Part shown: positions 12,365 through 24,050 of the stretch, one piece after another
Numbering within the stretch: the stretch's first letter is position 1
How the letters are laid out: the number at the start of each line of letters is the position of its first letter
NCBI GenBank assembly: GCA_025449115.1
Contig: JAHLKC010000017.1
Span: 352,977-416,976 of the forward strand
Source of the DNA: Chytridium lagenaria
Lineage: Eukaryota; Chytridiomycota; Chytridiomycetes; Chytridiales; Chytridiaceae
Length of the DNA: 64,000 nt
Direction of reading: 5' to 3'
Made by a program: the position numbers and the translations under genes
The notes under the pieces: model-generated
What the model was told of the DNA's origin: nothing
What the model saw: only the letters and a program-made list of their open reading frames with translations
Database searches by the model: none

Positions 12365-13202
12365 TGTCTTGAGAATATCTGGTGTAAAATTGTACGTGGC
12401 TATGAGGTGGTTTGAGGTGAGGGTCGATGGGAAAGTTGAGTGGCTCCTGCTTTGGAGAGTGCTGATGATGCTTTGACATATGACGTAAGAGCATAATTGT
12501 AGCTGAATGAAGGGGAGATCATGATGATGTTGATATGGGAGATCATTCTTGATGCTGCGTCTACCTTTGGCGGGGACAACTATGACGATGATATATTCAG
12601 TCGTGGGGGACTCGGCTATTCTTTATGCGCCGGGAGAACTGCCCGCTTCTAATACACTCACCGCACGCCTAGCGAAATTCCGACAGCGCCGTCGCGTGCA
12701 TCTGATGGCTTTGTGATTGCAAAACTGGCCGTGTCTCCACTTGATCTGCCCGTTAATTAAAAAGACCAAACCAAACGCGTACCAAAGGTGGTGAAGAGGA
12801 CCGTTGAGAAGAAGAAAACCTTCGAGAAGCTGGTGTGCTTGGTGCATGACTCGTCAAAAGTGGGACAGGTTGAGCCAATAAAGAACGTTGTTGCCGTACA
12901 TGGCCAGAACTTGACGGTGTCGTTGGTGCATAAGACATTCATTTGGGAGATTATATAAGGTATACTGTTAATGACTTTATCAAGGTGGATATGTCCGCTT
13001 GATGCTTCTCACGATCGGCGTTGAGGGGTTATTTGCAATGCTTTAAGCGGGTTAAGTACTGCTGCTTTTACTCCTTTTTTATATCTCGAACTCTTTGTAT
13101 AGCCGCGACGGCTAATGCGTGCAGCAGAAAAAAAAAAGAAGGAAGAGATGGCTTGTTTTTATTATAATTCCAAGACCTACTTTCATACAAATAAAGCTTA
13201 AC
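12365..13202. other. Intergenic with possible gene fragment
   Basis: Between NOSIP and the 3' end of DCAF11. On the plus strand an open stretch at 12779-12958 reads like coding sequence (KTFEKLVCLVHDSSKV, then GQNLTVSLVHKTFIWEII). Looser fragments lie at 12540-12720 (LTARLAKFRQRRR, SDGFVIAKLAVSPLDLP). I could not assign a family or join them into one frame. It may be a small gene with indels or a decayed one. Confidence 0.35.
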
Positions 13203-14874
13203 CTACTTTCGAAACGAATACTGCAACAGCAATCCCCGTTCCTGCACCCAAGTCGACGCAACTAAACCCAAAAACGTCAGCACCTTCTCCTCCTTCCACA
13301 ACAAAAAAAAGGACACTCACCAATATCGGCATCCCGGATTCACGCCACATCCCTCGCACAAGCTCCATCCCACCCCTCCGTCTCCTCAAAACGCACTAAA
13401 CACATCATCTCCTCCACCGATCCTGACTTTCGGCGGTTCCAACCTCCACCGTCTCCCACTCTCAGTATCAAACAATGACACGACCATCCGAACTTCCCGT
13501 GTATGCAAAACGATGACCCGTGGCATCAGGGGAGAAATGACATCGGATGAGCGTGGCGGAGGACTTTGTGACCGGTGAAGCTGCGGATGGAGACGTTTTG
13601 GGGGTGGTTGCGGGGTGGACCGGGGTAGGATTCCAGCGGTAATAAAGTTTTTGGAGTAGCTGCGGCTGTTTTATTTTGGGTGGTTAGTTTAAGGACAGGT
13701 GGGGGGGGGAGGGGGCTTACCGTAATGTATCTGGTGAAGGGTTGAGGAGTTTCCGCATATCCCACATCATCATGCGTTGATCTTTCCGTTGGAGAGGAGA
13801 CTGCGACCATCGCGTTTACTTGATACAAAGGTGATGCCTTCCGTGTGACCAATGAGAACGCGGAGGTTTAGAGTCGTTAGGAGGGACGCCTGTTCCCAGA
13901 TTTTTAAAACGAGTCGTCTGAACCTGATACGACAACGTTGGATGAGTTATCGGCGAAACAGACGGCGTGACATCATGTTGTGCCCTAGACAATGGTGAGC
14001 GTTTTTGACGTGACAAAAAAAAAAGGGGGAACCTTGATCTATGCAACCGCTTCTTGTTCAACTCGTAAACAAAGATCTGGCCTCCATTTGACCCAGCAAT
14101 GATTTCCTTGGAATCGTTCGACAGTCTTATCGACCAGATGCCGAAATCCTCGTTATCGCTAAAAGTGAGAGGGACGTGATCGTTGAAATCATGGGAAATG
14201 GAATCGAGGTTCACCATGTAGACGTGTCATGGATAGATGAGTAGATGAGGTCACGGTTGTTGCGGGAGAGGTCGCAGTCGGTGATGGTCCAGCTTCCGGG
14301 CATGGCGTTGATGGTGTTGGTTCGTTGGAAACCGTCGAGGCTTTGTTTTTTAATGTAAGGAATGAGAGAGCGTGGGGGGGTTTGTTACAGTTGTATAAAT
14401 GGATCTTGAAGTTTGGGTTGCAGAGTAAAGGTTGACCGTCGTGGGAGTATTGGCCGCAGTAGGGTTTTGAGGGGAAACGGTCTTTGATGGTAGGTTTTCC
14501 AGTGGGTAGAAAACGGTTGTAGAGTTGTTCGGTGGCGTTTTTGATGTGGTTGAGTTCACGTTCACGGAGGATTGTAAGGATACTTGATGGAGGTGTTGAA
14601 GGGGGTGGTGGGGGATAAGGAGGTTTCCATGGGAGTCGGGTCTTCGGCGATGGATTCGGAGGTGGTTTCCCAGTTTTCGGATTCGCCGTCGTCGTCTTCA
14701 TTAGGGTCTTGGTCAACGTAGTCTTCGTCGTCGTCGTCGTCGTGTCGTCATCGACAGTGATGAATTGGAGGCCGAGGGATTGACGAAGGATATTGGCGAG
14801 ATGAGCGGGGATGAGAATGGCATGGACTCTTCATGGAGCTGCTGCTCCTCCTCTGAATTGTCCATATCGCTCAT
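13203..14874 (-). CDS. DCAF11: DCAF11/WDR23-like WD40 substrate receptor
   Basis: Predicted substrate adaptor of CUL4-DDB1 ubiquitin ligases (known for animal WDR23). The ATG at 14874 opens an acidic N-terminal region with Asp and Ser runs; its frame shifts inside the trinucleotide tract near 14720-14750. Then ERELNHIKNATEQLYNRFLP and KPYCGQYSHDGQPLL correspond to the start of the propeller. DFGIWSIRLSNDSKEIIAGS is the strongest family signature. VLIGHTEGITFVSSKRDGRS, LSNGKDQRMMMWDMRKL and AYTGSSDGRVIVWDTESG follow. The last short exon reads ASTWVQERGLLLQYSF and stops at 13203. Divergent from BDP1. Confidence 0.87.
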
Positions 14875-15015
14875 GACGAGAATTTGAAATTCTTTGTTGG
14901 CCTGGAAAGGATGTTTGTGTCGTCCAGAGTCAGTAAGTCATCTTGTTGGGTGTCGAGTTTCTTTTTATAGGTTTAGATCCACTGATGGTGATGTTTTGTG
15001 TGGGTATGATTAGAT

Positions 15016-16871
15016 AAAGGTGGACCTGGAGGTTTCAAACCAAAGTTTAAGCCAAAGCACCGGCACCGGCAGCGGCAGCAACAACTTAGCAACACAGGCA
15101 GAGGCACCAAACCTTCAAATCCCACAGATGAGATCCCGGCAGCCAAGATCTTTCAGCAAATAGTCAAGAAAGTGTATCATTAACTCAATCCACCAATGCA
15201 GATCAACCCTTAACGCAGCAATCCATCATCCCTCAATCCTCCCCTCAACGGACGCCATCCAAGAGAGTAGGTGTTTTTTAAAGGCATTCAAAAAAGACTT
15301 ATACTTGATGCAGGTTCATTTTCGGAACCGGATGTACCTGATCACACGGAACAAGGAAGTAGCTCATCACAAGGGGTTCAACCATCTCCACCGCCGCAAG
15401 ACCATTACCCACACCCATCATCACCGTCGCACTCCATCCCCACAAAGAATCACAAGCCCGTCAAGACGGCGTTCGTTTTCAAGTGATGAAGAGGGTGAAG
15501 GTCGAAGAGTCAGGCCCAAGATACCTCCAACGGTACGGTTTTTATTCTTGTACAAGGAGAGTTTTGTCATTGACGTTTTTTCTTTGTTTTTCTTTAGGTT
15601 GCTCCATACAAGGGGAACGCTATATCATCCGACAACCCAACCGCGAGCCAACCCTGAACCCGTTTCCACTGACCTCGTACTTTACGAGGACAACACGGCA
15701 ACCCTCAAACGCTCCCAACCCGACGACGAAGAACAAGTAGAAGAGGAAGTCATTGAAGTCACGACCGAAAGAAGATCTCAAGCGACTTCCACTCGTTCAA
15801 CTGATGAACTGAAATCTAAAGTGTTGAAGGAAAGCACGTTTACGATTCACGACAGGAGGAGGCGAAATTGAAAAGACGGAGAAAAAAGGCGGGGAAAGAG
15901 GGGAACCGTCGGAGATGGGACACCGGCGCCTGAGATGAGATGGTGAAGGCGGATGCGGTGGCTGCAGCGGCTGCAACGAGTGTACTGCTATGAGGTTTGT
16001 TGTTGTTGTTGTTTTTGTTGTTTTTTTTTGTGGTGTGGGAGGCTGTGGTGTGGTGTGTGTCTGTAGGGGTCATGGACCTCAAGTTCAGGTCGTTAATGGT
16101 GTGATTACCTTGGACACGTCTTCGTTGATGGTGTCAGCGGCGGATGCGGTGTACATGAGGAGATGGAGGTTGTAGATGAATCTTTGGCGAATTTGTATAC
16201 AAATTCAGCGTCATATGGGAAGAAGACGCATAAAACAAAAAGGGACACCACAGGAGACGGATAAATTTTTCAGGTACTAGTTGTGGAATAGGGGATTAAA
16301 AATGATGATATCTCTAGTGCTTGCATGGTTTGGGTCAGACTTCAATATGATTTTGCAGCTGTTTCCGGAGCTTACGAGACGGCATTTGAAGCTCAAGTTT
16401 GATAAAGAGGAGAGAACAAATAGGAGTAGGATTGATGAAGTTGCTTCGGAACCCTGTACGAGCGCGTAAGTCTTTTTTTTTCACGTTGTTGTTGATTATT
16501 AATTAATTTTTTTTGATAGCTCCAGAGATTCTTGAAGAAATGAGAGAGAATCAAATGAGACGGGCTGAAGAGCGACAAGCGTTACGGAGGCTGAAATCCA
16601 GGCTGTTTGAGCAGACCAGGCGTTGGAGGGACGTGCAGCAGAAGTGGAGCAGCAGAGGCAGCGACGGAGGAGCGTTGACTGCGACAGAGCAGCACTTTTG
16701 TCAGCACAGACAACTGAGGAAACGGCGGTGGCGGTAGTGGAGGAAGCGACGGTGGAATTGACGGCGGCAGCAGTGGTGCCAGTTGTGGAGACACCGGATC
16801 AGGCGATTCCAGTGACGGTCAGTCGGGCTTCTGTAGGGGTGAGAGTTGGGGGTGGGATGAAGCCAAGATGA
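15016..16871 (+). CDS. BDP1: TFIIIB subunit B'' (BDP1)
   Basis: Component of TFIIIB, which recruits RNA polymerase III to tRNA and 5S promoters. The N-terminal part reads GGFKPKFKPKHR, a basic pattern seen at BDP1 starts, followed by Ser/Arg-rich sequence (RRRSFSSDEEGEGRRVRPK). GPQVQVVNGVITLDTSSLMV is the segment that precedes the SANT domain in this family. The SANT domain is read at 16200-16440: TPQETDKFF, DFNMILQLFPELTRRHLKLK, FDKEERTN. Frames shift near 16190-16290. A basic helix follows (EEMRENQMRRAEERQALRR). The first exon is unresolved, and the C-terminus could extend to about 17020 if another indel is present. Confidence 0.84.
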
Positions 16872-16971
16872 GCTTTAAGCCGAATGTGAAGAAGGCGGGG
16901 GTGAAAAAGGTAGTTGCGGGCAGAGGAATCGGGCGATGCATTGGCTGAAGTGGGTTCCAAGGCTGTACCGC

Positions 16972-17392
16972 CACAGGTAGTAGAGTCATCAAGTATACAG
17001 ACAGCAGCAGAGCATTAGGAAGATGGACATACGGGATTATCTTTGACCATTTAAGATTTGTTTTTGTATATATATAATATAAATATTTCAAGAAAGAAAG
17101 TACATATGTACGGTATTTATATTAACTATGAGTGTTATTCATTATTAATTAATTATTAAGTATTGAAGAAGGAAGAGAACTGTAAATACAATAAACGAAT
17201 TGAAATGTCATTCATTATCTATAACATATGTAATATTAATCAAGAAAAAAAAAAGTCACAAGTGATATGTTGATGTAGGAATGTAAATAGATATAATAGA
17301 TGGATGGATGGATGGATAGATAGAAGGATGGATATATAGATGGATGGATAGAAGGGATGTATAGGTATATATTAGGTATAGAGATATTCTAC

Positions 17393-17432
<40 letters not shown>

Positions 17433-18117
17433 TTCACTCCACTCATTCAAATACTTATACATACAAAGCATATCCTATACATTGATATACTTGTTATATA
17501 GGTATGTACATGTACTAACATACATATATTAATAGGTGTACCTTATAGATGGTATATAGGTAGGATGGTACACTACTCTGCTGCCAACTATTATTATATA
17601 TTTAATAGGTACATATTATTATTATAGGTATTTATATATTATATATGTACATAGTCATCAAAAATAAATAATTAAAAAATGTTTCTTTTCCTTTCAAATG
17701 TCCAGACAGACAGATCCAAATTAATTATTAATTATTAATCACTCACAGTCTATAATAATAATATGATGAGTAAATATATTATTTAGACTTGATGATCGGA
17801 CACTCTATTATTATATATCATTTATATATTAATTAGTATTAATATAAATAATAATAAACAAAATAGTACATAGAGAGAGTAGTGTCATGTCCGATTCTTA
17901 TTCATTTATTTATTTATTCTTTCATTTTATTAATAAATATTTAATTCATTCATTCATTCATTCATTCATTATAAACTATACTCCATTCACCTGTACTGTA
18001 CTGGTTTTCCATTCACTCTATTCAATCACCATCACACACCTATACACTACTACTCATCACTCTCCTTCCTACCCTATCTCACCTTATCCTTTATCCCTTT
18101 ATAACTAACTGCTAGCC
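16972..18117. repeat. AT-rich intergenic region with microsatellites
   Basis: About 1.1 kb between BDP1 and RNR1 without a credible gene. It holds GGAT/GATA-type repeats at about 17295-17350, a TATT tandem array at about 17395-17434, and TTCA arrays at about 17940-17970. The TTCA pattern recurs at 18160-18205 inside RNR1 intron 1. The part nearest 18118 is the presumed RNR1 promoter and 5' UTR; I see no specific regulatory site I can defend. Confidence 0.7.
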
Positions 18118-21100
18118 ATGTACGTCGTCAAGAGAGGTAATGTCATTGTCCATGTCCGAATCATTCGTTCATTCCTTCATTCCTTCATTCATTCCTTCAC
18201 TTACATCATCTCATCATCTCATCAACTCACTCTTTATCTCATATCCTAGATGGTCGGAGAGAGCGTGTGGCCTTTGACAAGATCACTGCTCGCATCAACA
18301 AGCTCTGCTATGGCCTCGATTCAAACTTTGTCGACTCTGCTCAGATTACTCAAAAGGTAACCATCATCATCTATCTTATTATGTTATTATTTTTTTATGT
18401 CTATGAGACTTGCTGGTGACTGTGCTAATCTACTGTGTTTCCATCGTAAACCTATGAAAAAAAGGTCATTAGCGGTGTCTATCAAGGTGTCTCTACCGTC
18501 GACCTGGATAATCCGCTGCAGAGACGGCTGCTTACATGACGGTGAGTTTTTTTTTACGAGGAATGACCGCGCTGCGGGTCTGGCTTAAGCGAGGAACAAC
18601 ATGACCCGCTTGCGGGTCTGTGTTGTGAGCTCTCGCGAGCTCTTGCGTAGCAAGAGCGAGTTAACTTTAAGCTCGAGCTTTTACCACCACTTTCATCGCC
18701 GCTCTTTATTTTAACTTTAATACCTTACTTATTCACCACTTTATTATTCATACCCTTTATACCCTCCTTATTCATCCGCTTACTCATACCTTTAAATCTA
18801 CTTACTCATACCCTTATAACTTATTCATACCCTTTATACCTTTAATACTCTTATTATACCAAAATGATTTCTAATCACATTACATGATGATAGACCACTC
18901 ACCCAGATTACGCTACACTGGCCGCACGTATCGCCGTCTCTAATTTGCACAAGGAGACCAAGAAGCAATTCTCTGCCGTTATCGAGGACCTCTACAACTA
19001 TGTGAACCCTAAGACGGGCGAAAACCAGCCCGCCATCTCCAAGACCACCTACGACATTGTCATGAAACACGCAGAGACCCTCAACGCCGCCATCATCTAT
19101 GACCGTGATTTCAACTACAACTTTTTCGGATTCAAGACGCTTGAACGCTCTTACCTTCTTCGTATCAACGGGAGGGTGGCTGAACGGCCTCAGCACATGC
19201 TCATGAGGGTTGCTGTTGGGATTCATGAGGAGGATATTCCAGCCGCCATTGAGACTTACAACCTCTTGTCTGAGAAATACTTTACACACGCTTCACCCAC
19301 CTTGTTCAACTCGGGAACGCCTCACCCTCAATTGTCATCTTGTTTCCTGTTGACCATGAAGGATGACTCGATTGAAGGCATCTATGATACCCTCAAGTCT
19401 TGCGCCATGATCTCCAAGACGGCTGGTGGCATTGGCTTGAACATTCATGTATTAGATCACAAGGCTCTTTTATTGCGGGCACCAACGGATACTCGAACGG
19501 TATTATTCCCATGTTGCGTGTTTTCAACAATACTGCGCGGTACGTTGATCAAGGTGGTAACAAGAGGCCTGGTGCCTTTGCCATGTACCTCGAGCCCTGG
19601 CATCCGGATGTTTTGAGGTGATTTTCCTGTTTTTTTCTCGTCCTTTTTTGACATGGATTTGCGAGCGGTTCTTTTTTGGATCCCCACTACCACCTACTCT
19701 TCAGTTTTTTTTTTTTTTTTTTGACCATGATGATGAATTAACGAAAAATTCTATCATATACAGTTCTTGGACCTTCGCAAAACACTGGAAAGGAGGAAAA
19801 CAGAGCTAGAGACTTGTTTTACGCGCTCTGGATCCCCGATTGTTTATGGAGAGGGTAGAGGCAAACGAGGACTGGAGCCTATTTTGCCCCTCCGAAGCAC
19901 CTGGTCTTCACGAAGTCTGGGGAGAAAAGTTTAACGTGCGTATCATCCCTTTCTTTTGGTCTTTTTTCAGCTTTTCCTTTCCATATCCTAACATTCTTTT
20001 CCCCAAAATACAGGAACTCTACAAATCCTACGAGAGGCGCGGCTCGCGCGTAAAGTGATCAAGGCTCAGAAGCTTTGGTACGCCATTATTGAGTCTCAGA
20101 CAGAGACGGGCACCCCTTACATGCTCTACAAGGACGCGTGTAACCGGAAATCGAACCAACAGAATGGGGACGATCAAGTGCAGTAACCTTTGCACAGAGA
20201 TTGTCGAGTATTCTGCGCCGGATGAGATTGCGGTGTGCAATTTGGCGTCCATCTCGTTGCCGCAGTTTGTTGTTAGCAAGGATGAGTATGATTTTAAAAA
20301 GTTGCGGGATGTGAGTACCTTGTTTTTTTTTAAAAAAGTTCTGGTTCTTGGGGTTGTTTAAATATTTAATGTATCATTTTCTTTATTTTTATAGGTGGCC
20401 AAGGTCATGACAAGGAACTTGAACAAAATCATTGACATCAACTACTACCCCGTCATTGAAGCCAAAAACTCTAACATGCGTCACCGTCCCATCGGTCTCG
20501 GCGTGCAAGGTCTCGCCGGACGCCTTTATGATGATGCGCATGCCCTTTGAATCCGAGCAAGCCCAAAGCCCTCAACAAGAAGATTTTCGAAAACATTTAC
20601 TACGCCGCCCTCGAGGCGTCCTGCGAGATTGCCGAACGCGATGGACCTTACTCTACCTACGAGGGATCCCCTGTCTCCAAGGGCATCCTCCAGCCCGACA
20701 TGTGGGGTGTGGATGTCTCCACCTCTGATTAGACTGGGACGGTCTCCGGGCCAAGATTCTCAAACACGGTGTCCGCAACTCTCTCCTCCTCGCACCGATG
20801 CCCACAGCGTCGACGTCACAGATTTTGGGCAACAATGAATGTTTTGAACCCTACACGTCCAACATTTACACGCGACGAGTGCTTGCTGGGGAGTTTCAGG
20901 TTGTGAATCCGCACTTGTTGAAGGATTTGACAGAGTTGAAGTTGTGGAATGATGGGATGAAGAATCGGATTATTGCGGAGAATGGGAGCGTGCAGAGGAT
21001 GGGAGCGTGCCGGACATATTAAAAGATTTATAAAACTGTTTGGGAGATTTCGCCAAAAGACGATTATTGATATGGCGGCGGATCGGGGGCGTTTATTGGT

Positions 21101-21491
21101 GAGTTTGTTGTTTTTTTTTCATACTTTCTCCTCTCCTCTTCCCCTTGTTTATTGAACCCCCCTCCAAAAAAAACAACCTGTTTAACTTAACTCCTTCTTC
21201 ATTATTTCCGCATGTAGATCAATCCCAATCCCTCAACATTCATCTTGCCGACCCCACATACGGCAAGCTCACGTCGATGCACTTTTATGGATGGAAGAAG
21301 GGCCTCAAGACGGGCATGTACTACCTCCGGACGAGGCCTGCGGCGGATGCGATCAAGTTTACGGTTGACACGCAAAAGTTGAAGAAGGAGGATGCGGCTG
21401 CTGCTGCTGCGAGGGAGGTGGAGGAGAGGGAGGCGGCGGCTTTGGCGTGTAGTTTGGAGAATCGGGAGGCTTGTGAATGTGTTCGGGGTAG
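18118..21491 (+). CDS. RNR1: Ribonucleoside-diphosphate reductase large subunit
   Basis: Class Ia reductase making dNDPs from NDPs. The ATG at 18118 gives MYVVKR, and after intron 1 [19 protein letters not shown], the ATP-cone start. Intron 3 is 18542-18893. The next exon starts [20 protein letters not shown]. Catalytic features are visible: [13 protein letters not shown] (redox Cys), [11 protein letters not shown] (Asn, thiyl Cys and Glu) and [14 protein letters not shown] (second Cys). The end reads [20 protein letters not shown], then [10 protein letters not shown] and a C-terminal Cys pair, stopping at 21489-21491 if one missing A near 21476 is allowed. At least five one-base shifts occur (near 18513, 19448, 20517, 20563, 21476); I infer sequencing error. 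Expected about 870 residues. Confidence 0.97.
18542..18893 (+). other. Unusual RNR1 intron with GC-rich palindromes
   Basis: A 352-nt GT-AG intron, far longer than most here. Perfect stem-loops include GACCCGC-TT-GCGGGTC (18603-18618), GAGCTC-TCGC-GAGCTC (18627-18642) and GCTCTTGC-GTA-GCAAGAGC (18639-18657), plus a diverged copy of the first at 18565-18580. From 18720 to 18860 it holds degenerate tandem units resembling TTATTCATACCCTTTAT. Confidence 0.75.
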
Positions 21492-21880
21492 ATTTTTTTT
21501 GCTCTTTTTGTTTTTGTGGGTGTGAGGGAGGGAGAGAGGGGATGAGTATTTATATGAGAGTTTGGGGAGTGGGGGTTTTTTTTTTTTGTTTTTCTTGTTG
21601 CTTTGCTTTTGTTTTGCGAATCTCATTTTTTGTGCTTGTTTGTGGGTACATTCAGAATATATTGTGATATTTCTCTGTTGATTTTTTAACTACATATTTC
21701 GGTATGGTACCGCAATATTGTTTATGTGAGCGTCGATGTGGGAACAGTGTTTCTTAATGATGATGGGTGCAGGTAGTTTTTAGGTTGAGTGTGCGGAACG
21801 TACTGGAAGTTGGTGTTTTATACTTAAGAACGTGGCGTGTCTACAAATAAATGCCTCACATCATCATTTGTGGAGTTTAA
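21492..21880. other. Intergenic, RNR1 3' flank
   Basis: T-rich 3' flank of RNR1. No ORF or RNA gene that I can support. The 2.1-kb repeat begins at its right edge. Confidence 0.5.
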
Positions 21881-24050
21881 GCGACCGCATCGTTTTCTAT
21901 TCATTACCTTTGCAGTGCAATGTGAGTATGTAAAGCGCGCTTACGTAGAATTTGATTTAAAATAGAACTCAATGATCTTCGCATCTTTTGTTGGGACGTG
22001 GCATACGTTAAATTTAAATGGCTTTAACAAAACTAATTACCACAGAGTCTTTGTCCGTTTGTCATATTTCGTGTTGTTTTACTTATTTGTCGTCCTTGAC
22101 TCCAATCTTTTTTTCAACCCAGATTATAAATATAGCATCAATCATAACTGACAATCGTCTTTTTTTGGGCGACACTGTAACCCAGATTGTGACCTGCATA
22201 AACTTCTTTGCAAAGGGACTTGTAGATGATGATAACTTTCGTATTAAACTCTCTACCGCAACATCACCTCGTGTAAAAGTTGGCCAGATTGCGTGTTTGC
22301 ACCTTTTCCCTGCATCCTTATCGACTATCGGTGAACATCACAGAATCAATGGTGCAACTTGGAACGGCGGACCCGCTCACAGTGGTGGGCTATCATCTAC
22401 ATCATTGTCGGACAAGTGGAGTAATCTAGTCTCTGCAAGTCCCAAATCACCAGCGATGCTATTCCAGACTTTATGTCGCCTCCCAGCGTCATTCCTTGTT
22501 CCGATATTGATGATACCTGCCTAAAGAAATTTTCTTGATGAGGTAAGTCGAGCACTTCACGCAATCCAACTTACTTTTTGAAACGCGGTCTGCCTTTACG
22601 GCGAGCGAGTTTGTTTTGGCAACAATCATATACCGTAGCAAACCTCTACTTTGGTGAAGTTCTCGGTTGGTACTAATTTTAAAAATTAATGAAAGCCAAA
22701 CTCACCTCAGTAAATCACAAGTAAGTGTCTATTCTCGTACCATGCTTGTAGTTCCTATTTTCGTGTATGTATGTAGTTTGCAGTGCAATGGTTTTTTTTC
22801 CCTCGGTTTCCGTTCCCTCCATCCATCTGTCACTCGCAACTCAGCGATAATGTTATCGCCTTTACTAGATTACTTCTAAAAGTACGTACGAAATCACAAT
22901 TATTCATACTCGGCGTCTTACGTTGTGAGAATTGAAGCGCAAAAAACGTTTTTAAGGTGACGAAACACAACGCTTACCACTTTTTACGGCTACAAACGGG
23001 TTGAGTGGGCGAACGTCAATGCAATGAGTTTAAGGAGCTGTCTCAGAAAGAAAGGAGATTCAGCGGGGCGGGATGGCTATTAGTTTAACATTCCGCGAGG
23101 GTGTTCGTTGCCTCTTGTTGTAATGTTGAACCTACTTTGGCTTTTATACTTAACTTCAGATAGATACCATGCTTCCTTTACTTATCTGTAGATCCATGTA
23201 TTCATCTTGATGTGCTGTGGACATTCGACGTCTAAAAGGAAGCGGCGAAATGCATGGAATTCGGATGCGTATGTGATGGCAAGCGAGTACTCCTTCTCCG
23301 TCAATCTCTCCTTACCTGGTCTATTCTCCTCTCCGTTGTGTCGTCAAGCTCATTCCTTCACTCACTAGCCCTTGGACACTTGCGTGTGATGACGTAGACA
23401 GGGCAGATACATACAACCCACGATTTCGTTTCTTGATGCGACATCGTCGTTGCACGCCGTTATCCCTTCTTGATGCGACATGATCGTTCCACCTTCTTTT
23501 TACCCGCCTTCCCACCTCCTTGATATGGACAACGCCACCTCCCCTACAAAACTGCAATGCTTGTCCTTGGACAAATCTTTCTCCTTCCCAATTTTCACCT
23601 CGTCCACCTCCTCCACCTTCGTTCAACCCCGATCAAAGTTTGTTACACATTTTCAGACCATCTCACTCCATCCAACCTCCAACCGCTTAGCAAAAGCTGT
23701 TCAAGCCCATTGGCTAAAAGCAAAACCCACAACTCTCTTCTTCTCTCCCATCCCAGGTCATATCTTTTCATTTTCCGGGATTATCGGTTGTCCCAAAGGG
23801 CGTACGAGCGCTCACGAGTAAGTCCTTATATTCAAAAGACTTATTTAACGAATTCCCACAGCTTTCGATCGCTGGATTTTATGGGATTTTTATGGGATTT
23901 TATTTATTGGAGGTATAAAAGGTCCTGTCTGAGTAAAGGGTAATACCTGTCTGAGTAAAGGGTAATACTCAGACAGGAGGGGGTTATTGGGATCCCATCG
24001 AATGCACAGTTGAAAGCTTCGACTGTACATTCGGTGGGACCCCAATAACC
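21881..24050 (+). repeat. Dispersed 2.1-kb hairpin-ended repeat, copy A
   Basis: Matches the reverse complement of 61385-63508 along its length. The match starts at GCGACCGC (21881-21888) and ends with the 69-nt hairpin. The right-hand 700 bp are nearly identical between the two copies; the left part is more diverged. Shorter copies lie at 29755-30289 and 30340-30798. I found no transposase, reverse transcriptase or replicase. The open frames inside (22018-22524 and 23480-23821) resemble nothing I know. It is probably a non-autonomous mobile element of undetermined class. I see no clear terminal inverted repeats or target-site duplications. Confidence 0.85.
23914..24050 (+). other. TATA-like box plus two stem-loops at end of repeat copy A
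   Basis: TATAAAA at 23914-23920 is followed by a left arm CCTGTCTGAGTA, present twice (23924-23935 and 23946-23957) because of a 22-bp tandem duplication, and a right arm TACTCAGACAGG (23966-23977). The 69-nt hairpin spans 23982-24050. Its arms begin GGTTATTGGG and end CCCAATAACC, pair over about 33 positions with four A-C or G-T mismatches, and have a 3-nt loop. A T-rich tract follows. Confidence 0.85.

Noticed and set aside
17280..17440. Possible CRISPR-like or satellite array
   Set aside because: Simple tetranucleotide microsatellites without spacers.
18118..21491. RNR1 as a pseudogene
   Set aside because: All catalytic blocks are intact and the breaks are single-base shifts, often at homopolymers, like those in other essential genes here.
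22018..22524. 168-codon open frame inside repeat copy A
   Set aside because: No recognisable domain, Ser/Thr-rich chance-like composition, and I could not see the same frame preserved in copy D.
21881..24050. Solo LTR or Helitron
   Set aside because: No TG...CA ends, no reverse transcriptase or Rep/helicase, and no CTRR motif directly after the hairpin; class left open.
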